A stretch of 64,000 bases of DNA from an uncultured Blautia sp. Its GTDB lineage: Bacteria; Bacillota; Clostridia; Lachnospirales; Lachnospiraceae. Made by a program: the position numbers and the translations under genes. The stretch lies in NCBI GenBank assembly GCA_946557785.1, contig CAMNTH010000017.1:1-64000 (forward strand), in the 5' to 3' direction. Below, piece by piece: positions 52,427-61,104 of the stretch; the first letter of the stretch is position 1, and every line of letters begins with the position of its first letter. The notes beneath the pieces were generated by a model. That model was not told where the DNA came from, made no database searches, and was given only the letters and a program-made list of their open reading frames with translations.

Positions 52427-52906
52427 TTATCCATGACACTTTCCGGTAAAATCCCTGGAGCAAATCTTATAAACACAGGTTTTCTTCAGCATTGCTTCCG
52501 GAATTGAAAAGGTATCTTCCGTTTTTCCCAAATGGCGGAGCATACAATTCAAAGCATAGGCTTTTTCTCCGGGATCTTCCAGAAACTCCACCGTCCCGCT
52601 GCCAATGACGCTTGCATACTTCCAGGTGCAGGCAAATGGATTCTCTTTCGTCCCTTCTACAAACTGCCCTGCACAATCCATCTGAAAGCAAATATGAGGA
52701 TTCGTCTTTAGAATATCCATTTTTCGTCCCTCATATGCACTGTGAAAATACAAAATCAGAGAATCCTCCTGTCTTTCATAACCAAAATTTAAAGCCACAA
52801 CATAAGGTTTTCCGTTGTCGATCATACCCACATGAGCCGAACTGCAGTTACTCACGATTTCAAAGATCTGATTCAAATCCGTAACTTCTCTGTCTTTTCT
52901 TCTCAT
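52427..52906 (-). CDS. Pyridoxamine-5'-phosphate oxidase-like (Nim-type) flavoprotein
   Basis: 159 residues of the split-barrel flavoprotein fold. MRRKDREVTD and SSAHVGMIDNGKPYVVALNF open it; LILYFHSAYEGRKMDIL and NPHICFQMD follow. These match the NimA/5-nitroimidazole-reductase-like group, in which VPLNF is common. It probably binds FMN and reduces small quinone or nitro compounds; the physiological substrate is unknown. SD AAGGGAG. It is convergent with alsT and divergent from azlC. Confidence 0.82.
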   Translation of the reverse strand: MRRKDREVTDLNQIFEIVSNCSSAHVGMIDNGKPYVVALNFGYERQEDSLILYFHSAYEGRKMDILKTNPHICFQMDCAGQFVEGTKENPFACTWKYASVIGSGTVEFLEDPGEKAYALNCMLRHLGKTEDTFSIPEAMLKKTCVYKICSRDFTGKCHG

Positions 52907-52929
52907 AGATTTTCTCCCTTTCCGTAAAC

Positions 52930-52958
52930 TTGACTTTTTACCCTGTCAACTATATAAT
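52930..52958 (+). promoter_or_regulatory. Promoter of azlCD
   Basis: TTGACT (52930-52935), 17 bp, TATAAT (52953-52958), with the ATG of azlC about 77 nt past the expected start. Confidence 0.65.
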
Positions 52959-53041
52959 ACACTAAGCTTATTATGAAAAAATTATACGGGATTGCAGATG
53001 AAAAATCAACGTCCTGATGATACACGATACTGGAGATCAAT

Positions 53042-53734
53042 ATGAAGAAAAAAGCTTTTAAAGCGGCTCTGCCACATACACTGCCCATCTGCATCGGATT
53101 CCTTTTTCTTGGAATGTCTTATGGGTTCCTAATGCGCAGCAAAGGATTCTCCTTTGTTTATCCTATGCTGATGAGTCTTTTTATTTTTGCAGGCTCTATG
53201 GAGTTTGTTACAGTAAATCTGCTGCTGTCCGCCTTTAACCCTTTATACGCCTTCTTCCTGGCGCTGATGGTAAATGCCAGACATTTGTTTTATGGAATCT
53301 CTATGCTGGAGAAATACAAAAACACCGGATGGAAAAAAATCTATCTTATTTTTGGAATGTGTGACGAATCTTTCAGCATCAACTGTACAGTCACTCCTCC
53401 GAAGGATATAGACAAAGGGTGGTTCATGTTCTTTGTCACACTGCTCAATCAAATCTATTGGGTAACAGGCGCTACTTTAGGGGCACTTCTGGGTTATGTG
53501 ATTCACTTCGATACCACAGGCATCGAGTTTATTATGACTGCTCTGTTTGTAGTTATGTTTATCAATCAATGGGAAGAACACAAGGAACATGGCCCTGCCC
53601 TCATCGGGCTTGGCTGTTCACTTGTATGCCTGCTGCTTTTCGGTGCAGACCGCTTCATCCTGCCGGCTATGGCGCTTATTATTTTATGCTTTACATTTAA
53701 TGGAAGCAAACTTAGAAAGGAGACAGAAAAATGA
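53042..53734 (+). CDS. azlC: AzlC-family branched-chain amino acid exporter subunit
   Basis: 230 residues, about seven or eight membrane helices. [20 protein letters not shown] at the start, the [11 protein letters not shown] segment and [16 protein letters not shown] are AzlC signatures. It forms an exporter of branched-chain amino acids (or their analogues) with AzlD. SD TGGAG. The azlD start overlaps its stop by 4 bp. Confidence 0.92.
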   Translation: MKKKAFKAALPHTLPICIGFLFLGMSYGFLMRSKGFSFVYPMLMSLFIFAGSMEFVTVNLLLSAFNPLYAFFLALMVNARHLFYGISMLEKYKNTGWKKIYLIFGMCDESFSINCTVTPPKDIDKGWFMFFVTLLNQIYWVTGATLGALLGYVIHFDTTGIEFIMTALFVVMFINQWEEHKEHGPALIGLGCSLVCLLLFGADRFILPAMALIILCFTFNGSKLRKETEK

Positions 53735-54057
53735 CTGGAATGCAAAGTATCATTACAATTTTTGCAGTTATTCTGGGAACCATGCTTACCCGGTTTCTGC
53801 CTTTTTTCATCTTCCCTGAAGGCAAAGTACCGCCTAAATTTATTACATACCTGGGGACAGTTCTTCCATACGCAGTCATCGGGCTTTTAGTTGTTTACTG
53901 CGTAAAGGATGCCTTATGGACATCCTTTCACGGTTTGCCGGAACTTATCGCAATTCTTTTTATCATTGTGATTCATAAATGGAAGAAATGCACCCTGCTC
54001 AGTATTGGAGCAGGCACTATTCTATACATGGTACTGGTGCAGACCTGTTTTCGGTAG
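53731..54057 (+). CDS. azlD: AzlD-family branched-chain amino acid exporter subunit
   Basis: 108 residues with three to four membrane helices: [20 protein letters not shown] and [20 protein letters not shown] are typical. It is the small partner of AzlC and overlaps it by 4 bp. SD AAGGAG inside azlC. It converges with the ABC permease gene 9 bp away. Confidence 0.92.
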   Translation: MTGMQSIITIFAVILGTMLTRFLPFFIFPEGKVPPKFITYLGTVLPYAVIGLLVVYCVKDALWTSFHGLPELIAILFIIVIHKWKKCTLLSIGAGTILYMVLVQTCFR

Positions 54058-54066
54058 CATGAGTTC

Positions 54067-55710
54067 TCAAATCTTCCCTAGGATATCAAAGCGGTTATTT
54101 TTTTTGTACAAAACAGCTGCTGCTGCCAGAAGAACAGCACAGATTCCTGCCTTTAAATAAAGGGTATAGGCTTTCGGCACCGCCGCTGCAGCCACTGCAC
54201 ATAGGATCGCCAGGATAAATCCTCCCATTCCTCCAAGCATAGCGGAAGCACTTTGCTTAACAATACGAACCTCGTTCTCCCATTCCAATACCGGAAAGTA
54301 CAGATTGACCGTGATGCCATACACACAGGAAAACAGGATGATTGCAGCAGGAATCAACAAAAGCCACAGAAGCTCCTGCGCATCCGGTTTCAGTGCCAGA
54401 AGGAGAAACAGCTCTGACAGCAGATAAAAGGGCAGGAGAAGCAGCAGGTTCATCAGGATTTTTGCATCCAGAATATTTTTCACGGACAGGGGCAGGCTTT
54501 TTACGATCCACCAGCTTTTCCCCTCCAGGGAGATGGAGGTTGATGTAGTCGTCATCATACAGAATGTACCTGCTATCCCAAAGGGAATAAGCTCCTCTAT
54601 ATCAAAAGGAAGGAGCCATAAGCCTTTCAGCTTCTCTATGCCGGTAAACAGCAGTGCTGCACAAAAAACACAGGCCATGACCGGTCCAATGATGGTGTTG
54701 GTCACATAGATACTGGAAGAAAAATACCGCTTAAACTCTCTCATGCACAGGGAAGACAACACAGAGCCTGCCTTAAGTGTCCCCATTTTATAATTATGCT
54801 TTGCAGCACTGCTGTAAAGACCCTGGCAGATCTTTTGATAGCAAAGGGAAACTCCCATTCCTGCTGCTGCAAATACTGCCAAAGACAAAGCTGCACATAA
54901 TGCGCAGCCCCAAATATTCCCCTGGGTTATATTGGCTCCAAGCCAGACTGCAGGCGGATAGACCTTGCCCAAAATCCCCATCACAGACGCAGACAGTTTC
55001 TTCAGCATTTCCGGTTCTATATTTCCTTCCATGGATGACAGCCTAGAAGACCCATACAGAATTCCCAGAACAGTCAGAACTGATAAGATGGCTGCTATCA
55101 GGCTTTTGTGGCGCATTCGGGAAGAAATCCCTGTGATCAATGTTCCAATGAACAAAGCTGCAGTCATAGGAAGGAAAGGAATGCTCCATATTCCAAGAAG
55201 TGCTGTTACATAAAAGCCGGCCCCCGGATGAAGGTTCCATACATATACCGCAATACCAGGCAGCAGCACCGCCAAAGTCATCAGCAGATTTTCCACATAG
55301 ATTCTGATCAGACGGCTGACCACTACCCCGCCGTTGTTCACCGGCAGTGCACATAGGATATCATATCCTTCCCTTCGGAAGATAATGCTCCCCTCTTTCA
55401 GCATGCCAAAGGCGAAAATCAGCAAGCTGGAAATGGTAATCAGGTAGGCGGGAACTACCTCTTCAAGCCCTAAATAAATCAGTCCATAAGTCAGACCACC
55501 CACATAAAAGACCAGCATCGCAGCCACCAAGGCCCACGCAGCAAACAGCCCCAAAAACTTTCTTTTTGCCTTCTTATCCCTGGAAAACCGAAAAGTATTA
55601 AGGCCATAAAGGTTGCAAAGCTCCAACTTTGTCAATATCTTGATCTGAGTCCATATCTTAGTCTTCTCCAATGTCTTAGTCTGTGCCCCTATCTTAGTCT
55701 GCATCAGCAT
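54067..55710 (-). CDS. ABC-type exporter permease (ABC-2-like, 12 helices)
   Basis: About 547 residues and 12 hydrophobic segments in two similar halves. A cytoplasmic N-terminus with short repeats leads in, then KLELCNLYGLNTFRFSRDKK. It resembles uncharacterised Firmicutes permeases that pair with an ATPase. Its ATG at 55710 is supported by GGAGG 9 nt upstream, within the 3' end of the ATPase gene, and overlaps that gene by 17 bp. With the ATPase and XRE regulator it forms a three-gene unit. The substrate could be a peptide, lipid or drug; nothing in the sequence decides. Confidence 0.82.
   Translation of the reverse strand: MLMQTKIGAQTKTLEKTKIWTQIKILTKLELCNLYGLNTFRFSRDKKAKRKFLGLFAAWALVAAMLVFYVGGLTYGLIYLGLEEVVPAYLITISSLLIFAFGMLKEGSIIFRREGYDILCALPVNNGGVVVSRLIRIYVENLLMTLAVLLPGIAVYVWNLHPGAGFYVTALLGIWSIPFLPMTAALFIGTLITGISSRMRHKSLIAAILSVLTVLGILYGSSRLSSMEGNIEPEMLKKLSASVMGILGKVYPPAVWLGANITQGNIWGCALCAALSLAVFAAAGMGVSLCYQKICQGLYSSAAKHNYKMGTLKAGSVLSSLCMREFKRYFSSSIYVTNTIIGPVMACVFCAALLFTGIEKLKGLWLLPFDIEELIPFGIAGTFCMMTTTSTSISLEGKSWWIVKSLPLSVKNILDAKILMNLLLLLPFYLLSELFLLLALKPDAQELLWLLLIPAAIILFSCVYGITVNLYFPVLEWENEVRIVKQSASAMLGGMGGFILAILCAVAAAAVPKAYTLYLKAGICAVLLAAAAVLYKKNNRFDILGKI
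55632..55700 (-). repeat. Short degenerate repeats at start of ABC permease gene
   Basis: The minus strand has AGACTAAGA- or AGACTAAGACAT-type units (plus strand TATCTTAGTCT, TGTCTTAGTCT, TATCTTAGTCT, then ATCTTGATCTG) about every 17 to 20 bp. They encode QTKIG, QTKTL, KTKIW and QIKIL. They lie between the start and the first conserved residues. Confidence 0.6.
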
Positions 55711-56419
55711 GCTCAACCACCTCCATAAAAATGGATTCCAGAGACTCTCCCTGCTTCACGATTGTTTCCATATCACCACAGGCAACCAGTGTCCCGTCCT
55801 TAATGATCGCCACTTTATTGCACAGCTTCTCTGCCACATCCAGCACATGTGTGGAAAAAAAGATCGCACCGCCTTCTGCGCAGATACTGTGCATGATTTC
55901 TTTTAAAAGCACGGCTGCTTTTGGATCAAGTCCCACAAAGGGTTCATCCAGGATCAGAAGCTTTGGCTGATGTACAAGAGCAGAAAGGAGCGCCAGTTTC
56001 TGTTTCATACCATGGGAATAGGTTGAAATAAGATCCCCTAAGGAGGCTGTGATCTCAAACGCCTCTCCGTACTTTTTAATCCTCTCCTCCCTGTCCCTTG
56101 CAGCCACGCCAAATATATCTGCCGTGAAATTCAGATACTGGATACCGGTAAGATACTCATATATATCCGGGTTGTCCGGAATATAGGCAAATTGACGTTT
56201 ACAGGCAATAGGATCCTTCCTGATATCCTTCCCGCTGATCTCTATCCTTCCTGCATCAAAGTCCTGAATACCGGCTGCACATTTCAATGTGGTAGTTTTT
56301 CCTGCACCATTATGTCCAATGAAAGCATAAATATCTCCCGGCTTAATATGCAGGCTAAGATCCGTAACACCTTTACTGCTTCCTTTATAGTGCTTTGTCA
56401 AATGTTCAATCTTTAACAT
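55694..56419 (-). CDS. ABC exporter ATPase
   Basis: 241 residues. It has Walker A GHNGAGKTTTLK (about residues 35-46), signature YSHGMKQKLALLSAL, Walker B LLILDEPFVGLDP and the H-loop in FFSTHVLD. It belongs to the CcmA/DrrA-like branch of drug and membrane-molecule exporters. SD AAAGGAG. The upstream regulator overlaps it by 14 bp and the permease by 17 bp, so all three are co-translated. Confidence 0.92.
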   Translation of the reverse strand: MLKIEHLTKHYKGSSKGVTDLSLHIKPGDIYAFIGHNGAGKTTTLKCAAGIQDFDAGRIEISGKDIRKDPIACKRQFAYIPDNPDIYEYLTGIQYLNFTADIFGVAARDREERIKKYGEAFEITASLGDLISTYSHGMKQKLALLSALVHQPKLLILDEPFVGLDPKAAVLLKEIMHSICAEGGAIFFSTHVLDVAEKLCNKVAIIKDGTLVACGDMETIVKQGESLESIFMEVVEHADAD

Positions 56420-57551
56420 AAGAAACTCCTTTCTCTCCGCCTTTCGTTAATCTGAAAACAAGCTTCTGAAATTCATCCTTTTCTTTTAATCTATCAAATG
56501 CAGGATGCTTCAGGGACTCCCTCAGGCTCTGACGGATAAAGCTTTTGTCCCTGGGCGCCATACTTCCAAGAGGCAGGCGTTCAATCCACTCATCCAAATA
56601 GTCAAAGTAATCGTCTCCGTGAAGCATAAGCTTCTCTGTTCCTAAGAGCCTGTCTACACACTGTTCAAAACGACGAAGAGCTTCCATCCCTTCTTCATCT
56701 CTTCCATTTTCCCCGTAAAAAACAGCAGTCTGAAAATAAAACTGGGCAGCAGTATTTGGATGAAGCGTTTCTACTTTGTACAGTTCCATAACTCCTTTGA
56801 TACGCCGAATAATTTCTTCACAGTGCTTTTGATCTGTTCCATTGAGGGATAAGGCCAGCATGGCATCACCTGTTAGATTCAGCAAATCCAGGTACTCTTT
56901 TGCCTGGGCAAAGCTTCTTGCCTTCTCCATATCTCCGGCCAACTGATATGCCTGCACAAGCAATGCACCATTTTGCCCTGCAAGGCGGCTTGGATCCGCA
57001 GAAGGCTCCAGAGCCTCAATGGCCTCTCTGGAATTTCCAAGGCGAAGCTGCAGTCCTGCCTTCAATACTACAGCATCACTGCAGACTCCCACATCACTGC
57101 AGTTTTCCAAGATCCGGCTGCACCAGCAGATTGCTTCTTCCAAAATCTCCTTTTGATCCATCTCTGTCCCCGCCAGCATATAGTGGTTGCACATCAGGAC
57201 ACTGAGCTGGAGTAAAAAAGGATAGCAGGCATAATATTTATGTGCAAGTGTCCTGACCTTCTCCAATACCTTACTAAAAGGAAGAACTGCGAAATCTCTT
57301 GATAGTTCTCCATATCTGCGCCGTATCTGTTCACCGGAAAGCTGCGCTTCATATCCGATCAGTTCATCTACCGTTACGTCAAAATATGCGGCCAATTGGG
57401 GCAGAAGCAAAATATCCGGCGTACTGATCCCCTTTTCCCACTTCGACACAGATGCCTTAGTCACACCCATGAAATCTGCCAATTCTTCCTGCGTCAGCTT
57501 CTTTCTATGCCGAAGACGGATAATATTATCCGGCAAATTCAATCTGTTCAT
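56406..57551 (-). CDS. XRE-family regulator with TPR-like C-terminal domain
   Basis: 381 residues. The N-terminal helix-turn-helix is NIIRLRHRKKLTQEELADFM then VTKASVSKWEKGI (residues 9-42), followed by a dimer-type segment and about 300 residues of helical repeats. Such XRE-TPR proteins can bind a peptide or small ligand (Rgg/PlcR-like architecture), although no peptide gene is seen nearby. It heads the ABC operon and probably controls it. SD GAGGAG. Confidence 0.85.
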   Translation of the reverse strand: MNRLNLPDNIIRLRHRKKLTQEELADFMGVTKASVSKWEKGISTPDILLLPQLAAYFDVTVDELIGYEAQLSGEQIRRRYGELSRDFAVLPFSKVLEKVRTLAHKYYACYPFLLQLSVLMCNHYMLAGTEMDQKEILEEAICWCSRILENCSDVGVCSDAVVLKAGLQLRLGNSREAIEALEPSADPSRLAGQNGALLVQAYQLAGDMEKARSFAQAKEYLDLLNLTGDAMLALSLNGTDQKHCEEIIRRIKGVMELYKVETLHPNTAAQFYFQTAVFYGENGRDEEGMEALRRFEQCVDRLLGTEKLMLHGDDYFDYLDEWIERLPLGSMAPRDKSFIRQSLRESLKHPAFDRLKEKDEFQKLVFRLTKGGEKGVSYVKD

Positions 57552-57594
57552 AATCTTTGCTCCTCTAACATTCTCAGGTTGTATTCGCAGTATT

Positions 57595-57624
57595 ATTATA
57601 GCAGGAAGAGCAGATATAATTCAA
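57595..57624 (-). promoter_or_regulatory. Promoter of the XRE-ABC operon
   Basis: TTGAAT (57619-57624), 18 bp, TATAAT (57595-57600) on the minus strand, about 45 bp before the regulator ATG. Confidence 0.6.
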
Positions 57625-57747
57625 TCGACTGTTGCGATACTTTAGTTTATAAAATCAACCAACAGGAAACTTTTTTCCAGCCCATTTATGGCAGCCGCAT
57701 ACACAGCGTTCACTAGACCGGAAGCAGGAATCACAGCTGGTATTGCT

Positions 57748-58341
57748 TTAAGGTCTGACTCCGGACTGATTGGCCAAAGCCTCAGCCATATCTTTCTCTG
57801 CTGACAGCAAACCTGCTTTTTTCAAGGCACTGCGAATCGTCTTTCCTATGATCGTTACAATCACAATCTTAATAAAGTCAATAATAACGAAAGGGAATAC
57901 ACAGGTTGTTAATGCGTACCAGACATCACACTGCATTTGGAAACAAAACCAGATCACACAGCAGGAATATGCCACAGCCATAGCAGCAATCATTCCGATA
58001 ATCACAGGAACCGTACGCAAATGACTGCGTTCCATAACAAAACCGGCAATCACAGCTGAAAAGATAAATCCGATCAAAAATCCGCCGGTAGGGCCTGTCA
58101 GCTTAGCCAATCCCCCCTGAAACCCGGAGAAAACAGGCAGCCCCACTGTCCCTAACAGCAGATAAAGAATGTAACTAATTGTACCGCCTTTCATACCCAG
58201 AATATAGACAGCAAGAAAAATGACGAAATTTGTCAAAGATACCGGAATCGGCCCAATAGGAATAGACATAGGACCGAGGATACACAGCAAAGCAGTCATC
58301 AAGGCACAGGCAGTCAATTGGTGTATTTTTTGTTTTTTCAT
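57748..58341 (-). CDS. bioY: Biotin ECF transporter S component
   Basis: 197 residues, six membrane helices. ALMTALLCILGPMSIPIGPI and PVSLTNFVIFLAVYILGMKG (near residues 11-50), then LLLGTVGLPVFSGFQGGLAK and LTGPTGGFLIGF, are the BioY signature. It binds biotin and uses a shared ECF energising module encoded elsewhere. ATG 58341 has SD GGAGG at 9 nt; a TTG 7 codons upstream overlaps the SD and is rejected. A BirA-like operator lies upstream. Confidence 0.94.
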   Translation of the reverse strand: MKKQKIHQLTACALMTALLCILGPMSIPIGPIPVSLTNFVIFLAVYILGMKGGTISYILYLLLGTVGLPVFSGFQGGLAKLTGPTGGFLIGFIFSAVIAGFVMERSHLRTVPVIIGMIAAMAVAYSCCVIWFCFQMQCDVWYALTTCVFPFVIIDFIKIVIVTIIGKTIRSALKKAGLLSAEKDMAEALANQSGVRP

Positions 58342-58374
58342 ATTCTGATTCCTCCAATTCAAATCTTCTTCTAT

Positions 58375-58428
58375 ATATTATAGATTTGCCCCTTGATTGT
58401 CAACTGTTTTTTATATTCCGGTTTACAT
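58375..58428 (-). promoter_or_regulatory. bioY promoter overlapped by BirA-like operator
   Basis: The -35 TTGACA (58398-58403) and TAATAT (58375-58380) are 17 bp apart; TATAAT at 58377-58382 is an alternative. TTGTCAACT (58397-58405), 14 bp, and GGTTTACAT (58420-58428) match the two half-sites of the BirA operator (TTGTTAACC/GGTTAACAA type). The first half-site covers the -35, so biotin-bound BirA would repress. Confidence 0.65.
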
Positions 58429-58473
58429 TTGATCCAGACATTTGCTTTAAGCACTTAATTATAGCTCATTTGG

Positions 58474-58929
58474 TTGAAAAGAAGAGAAACTGTTGAATTT
58501 ACCAATATGTGCATGATATATGATGACGCAGGCAATGTCCTTGTCCAAAATCGCTTGAATCCCAATTGGCCTGGGATTACCTTCCCTGGAGGCCATGTAG
58601 AAAAGGGAGAATCTTTTACTGACGCAGCAGTCAGGGAGGTTTTTGAGGAAACCGGTCTAACTGTTTCAAAGCTTCGGATGTGCGGTATCAAAGACTGGAT
58701 CGAAGATGATGGATCAAGATATGTAGTGTTTCTATACAAAACCAATGTATTTGAAGGTGAGCTTACTTCATCGGAAGAAGGAGCTGTCCGTTGGGTTCCC
58801 TTATCCAATCTTCAAAATCTGCCCCTTGCCCTGGGAATGGAAAGTATGCTTAGGTTGTTCTGTGAAGAAGAACTATCCGAGCAGTTTTTCTCCACAGAAA
58901 ATAACCAGTGGATTGAGGTGCTGAAATAG
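58474..58929 (+). CDS. Nudix hydrolase
   Basis: 151 residues. The Nudix box GGHVEKGESFTDAAVREVFE with ETGL follows is complete (GX5EX7REUXEEXGU, about residues 37-59). The opening ETVEFTNMCMIYDDAGNVLV is like 8-oxo-dGTP-diphosphatase-type Nudix proteins. It probably cleaves a nucleoside diphosphate derivative. The start is a TTG without a good SD; homology of the first residues favours it over the ATG 11 codons later. It is directly followed by relaxase remnants. Confidence 0.85.
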   Translation: MKRRETVEFTNMCMIYDDAGNVLVQNRLNPNWPGITFPGGHVEKGESFTDAAVREVFEETGLTVSKLRMCGIKDWIEDDGSRYVVFLYKTNVFEGELTSSEEGAVRWVPLSNLQNLPLALGMESMLRLFCEEELSEQFFSTENNQWIEVLK

Positions 58930-59526
58930 CAGGAAGCAATATCAGTTACCTCCATCCGGATCGAAGCAAACCGATCACTGGCAGGAATCTCGGCACCCAC
59001 TATGAAGAAAACTATCTGCTCTCATTATTTGAGAAAAATGCCGACTATGAAATTCCTGATACTACATCAGAGCCATCTCCGTCGGAGCATCGTAGTTCTT
59101 CCACTCCACCTATTTCAAGACCAGAGAGAAAAACAGAACTGCCTACCTTTGTTTTTATCAACTCCGATCTCCGTCTTGTGGTAGACCTGCAGCAATGCGT
59201 GAAAGCACAGCAAAATCAGGCTTATGTACAGAAAGTAAAACTATCCAACCTACAACAGATGGCAAAGACCGTTGCTTATGTACAGGAGCATGGATACGAT
59301 TCACTGGAAGATTCTGAAGGAACAGTCAGACAACGAAAAGCTGCCCTCCATGAAATATTTAAAATCAAAAAAAGAAGACCTGACCGCCCTGAAAGCCAGC
59401 CAGTATGAAACATATCAGAATCTCCATAGATATGAAAAAGAACTGAAAACCGTTTGTACAAATGTAGATATGATTCTAGGAAAAGACCATTCCATGCATA
59501 CAGAAAAAAGCCAGGATATCTCTTAA
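58930..59526 (+). pseudogene. Relaxase/mobilisation protein remnant (deleted and frameshifted)
   Basis: One frame from about 58935 reads SYLHPDRSKPITGRNLG, then LRLVVDLQQCVKAQQNQAYV and QMAKTVAYVQEHGYDSLED. I recognise these as the C-terminal half of Tn916/ICE-type relaxases. At about 59310 the match moves to another frame (ILKEQSDNEKLPSMKYL, then LTALKASQYETY and LKTVCTNVDMILG) and runs to a stop at 59526. The usual stretch between SLED and the LKEQS segment (about 80 residues) is missing, so a deletion shifted the frame. The nuclease domain is absent. It marks a lost conjugative or mobilisable element. Confidence 0.7.
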
Positions 59527-60032
59527 TACAAATCTTTCAATACCGGAGAATCGAAACAAATGATTCCCCGGTATTGTCCTGATCGCTTAAATACAATCTC
59601 CTTTTCATCCAGATATAAACGATACTGATCCGCATTGTTCTTTATATCATACCCTTCATTGTAATCTATCGGAATATATCTGATTCTGCAAACTGGCTCT
59701 TTTTCCCCTATATCACTCCTTTTCAAATATACAGCAATATCCAAACTGGACGGATAGCCATTTATATCTATCGAGAACTTTATCGAATGAAACTCATTTT
59801 CCATGCACATTCCGATAATCATGCGGGCAAAACTTTCTTTGTCCTCTATTTCTTTGCTATTCGCTACAACTGTCAGATGCTGGTCGGTATTCATCGCCAT
59901 ACTTGAAACTGCATCTGGTATCCCACAATTATCTTCTTTCCACTGTGCATATTTATCTTTTCCTTGTGAAACGATAGAACATATAGCACACACCAACACG
60001 GCACAAACAAAGCCATACCTCAATTTACTCAT
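59523..60032 (-). CDS. Hypothetical secreted or membrane-anchored protein
   Basis: 169 residues from ATG 60032 (SD CGGAG, 8 nt). An N-terminal signal or anchor (YGFVCAVLVCAICSIVSQG) is followed by a soluble domain with Asp/Asn-rich strands and pairs such as KFSIDINGYPSSLDIAVYL. I do not recognise a family. The frame upstream to 60137 lacks support. It sits inside the mobile-element remains and points toward the relaxase fragment, overlapping its end by 4 bp on the opposite strand. Confidence 0.6.
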   Translation of the reverse strand: MSKLRYGFVCAVLVCAICSIVSQGKDKYAQWKEDNCGIPDAVSSMAMNTDQHLTVVANSKEIEDKESFARMIIGMCMENEFHSIKFSIDINGYPSSLDIAVYLKRSDIGEKEPVCRIRYIPIDYNEGYDIKNNADQYRLYLDEKEIVFKRSGQYRGIICFDSPVLKDLY

Positions 60033-60155
60033 TTTATCTACTCCGAATCCTCTCTCCGTCATTACACGGTTTCTATAGGTTCCGAAAACAGAACCTTTGT
60101 TACTTATTATCCTAAACCTATAATAAAAGAAACACAAGGAAAAGAGGATGTACAG

Positions 60156-60356
60156 ATGATAAAATACGATAAGCTATGGGAGACAATGAAAGCCAAAGGC
60201 ATAACAAAATATATGCTTCATAAAGAATATCATTTCAGTAAATCGCTGATCCACAGATTGCAGAATAACGAAGGCGTCAGCATGAACACTATCAATACCC
60301 TGTGTAATATACTGAATTGCAACATTGAAGATATTGCGGCACATTATAAGGATTAA
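60156..60356 (+). CDS. Small XRE/Cro-type DNA-binding protein
   Basis: 66 residues, almost entirely one helix-turn-helix domain: DKLWETMKAKGITKYMLHKE and SKSLIHRLQNNEGVSMNTIN. This short Cro/CI-like type is common in phages, ICEs and TA loci. SD AGAGG, 8 nt. A terminator overlaps its stop. It probably belonged to the element whose relaxase is decayed here. Confidence 0.85.
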   Translation: MIKYDKLWETMKAKGITKYMLHKEYHFSKSLIHRLQNNEGVSMNTINTLCNILNCNIEDIAAHYKD

Positions 60357-60396
60357 GTCTGATCAGTAATTTCCAACATGATCGGACTTATTTTTT
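60355..60396 (+). terminator. Terminator of the small XRE gene
   Basis: AAGTCTGATC (60355-60364) and GATCGGACTT (60380-60389) pair with a single mismatch and are followed by TTTTTT. Confidence 0.75.
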
Positions 60397-60489
60397 CTGT
60401 GTTTATTCAGTATCTTTCCCTACAACATGGCATATATTAATACAGAGTCGAACCAGCGTCTTGACTTCTTGTGTCGATTCTGCATAGTA

Positions 60490-60560
60490 AACTCAGTGAT
60501 CGTTCTGTGGAAACTTGCGAAGCCCACAGGCGGGGGAGAGCCTGCGGGTATCTCCCTCTT
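60490..60560 (+). ncRNA. Candidate structured RNA upstream of the Abi gene
   Basis: Interleaved complementary segments occur in 36 nt: CCCACAGGC (60523-60531) with GCCTGCGGG (60540-60548), and GGGGGAGA (60532-60539) with TCTCCCTC (60551-60558). TGTGG (60506-60510) can also pair with CCACA (60524-60528). This gives either a pseudoknot or mutually exclusive hairpins. TTGACT-16-CATAGT (60461-60488) may be its promoter. Conserved RNAs (abiF motif) are known from this position in front of Abi_2/AbiF genes; assignment here is by position and shape only. Confidence 0.5.
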
Positions 60561-60582
60561 TTACATCATAGGAGATTTTAAT

Positions 60583-61101
60583 ATGACGGCTTCAAAACAC
60601 TTTTTGACCTTTTCTCAACAGGTTGAATCCTTAAAAAATGAGAAACACATTGAAATACCAGATTCACAGTATGCAGAAAAAATTTTACAACGAATAGGCT
60701 ATTTCTCATTGATGGGCGGATATAAACAATTATTCCGTATTCCATTTACCAAAAAATACAGACCGGGAACAAACTTTGATGAAATTGTAGCGCTCTATCA
60801 ATTTGACGCAGATTTAAGAGAATTGTTTTTAAAGTACCTGCTACAAATTGAACGGCACATCGGAAATCTTATGGCATACTATTTCATAGACGCACATGGA
60901 ATCTCTCAAAAAGAATACATGAATCCAGACAATTACAATAATATTCCCTTATGGATAACCACCAGTGTATTAACTTTTGAAAGTTTATCAAAGATGTATA
61001 ATGTATTGCCGCAGTCTCTTCGCTCTAAAATATGCCGCCATTTCCCTGCTGTCAACCAGAGACAGCTTGAACGATATTTGTCCGTTCTGACAAAATATTG
61101 A
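60583..61101 (+). pseudogene. Abi_2/AbiF-like abortive infection protein, C-terminally truncated
   Basis: 172 residues from ATG 60583 (SD GGAG, 8 nt). KHFLTFSQQVESLKNEKHIE, KILQRIGYFSLMGGYKQLF and FDADLRELFLKYLLQIERHI match the Abi_2 family. These proteins are about 300 residues long and carry a late HEPN RNxxxH motif, usually after ...LTKYRN. Here the frame stops at LTKY. The next codons are TGA AAT GTA, where CGA AAT GTA (Arg-Asn-Val) is expected, and the match ends a few bases later. The RNase motif is thus lost. It is probably inactive, or makes only the N-terminal domain. Confidence 0.75.
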
Positions 61102-61104
61102 AAT

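Noticed and set aside
57714..57752. Terminator between bioY and the XRE regulator gene
   Set aside because: AGACC/GGTCT pairing exists, but there is no T-tract on either strand.
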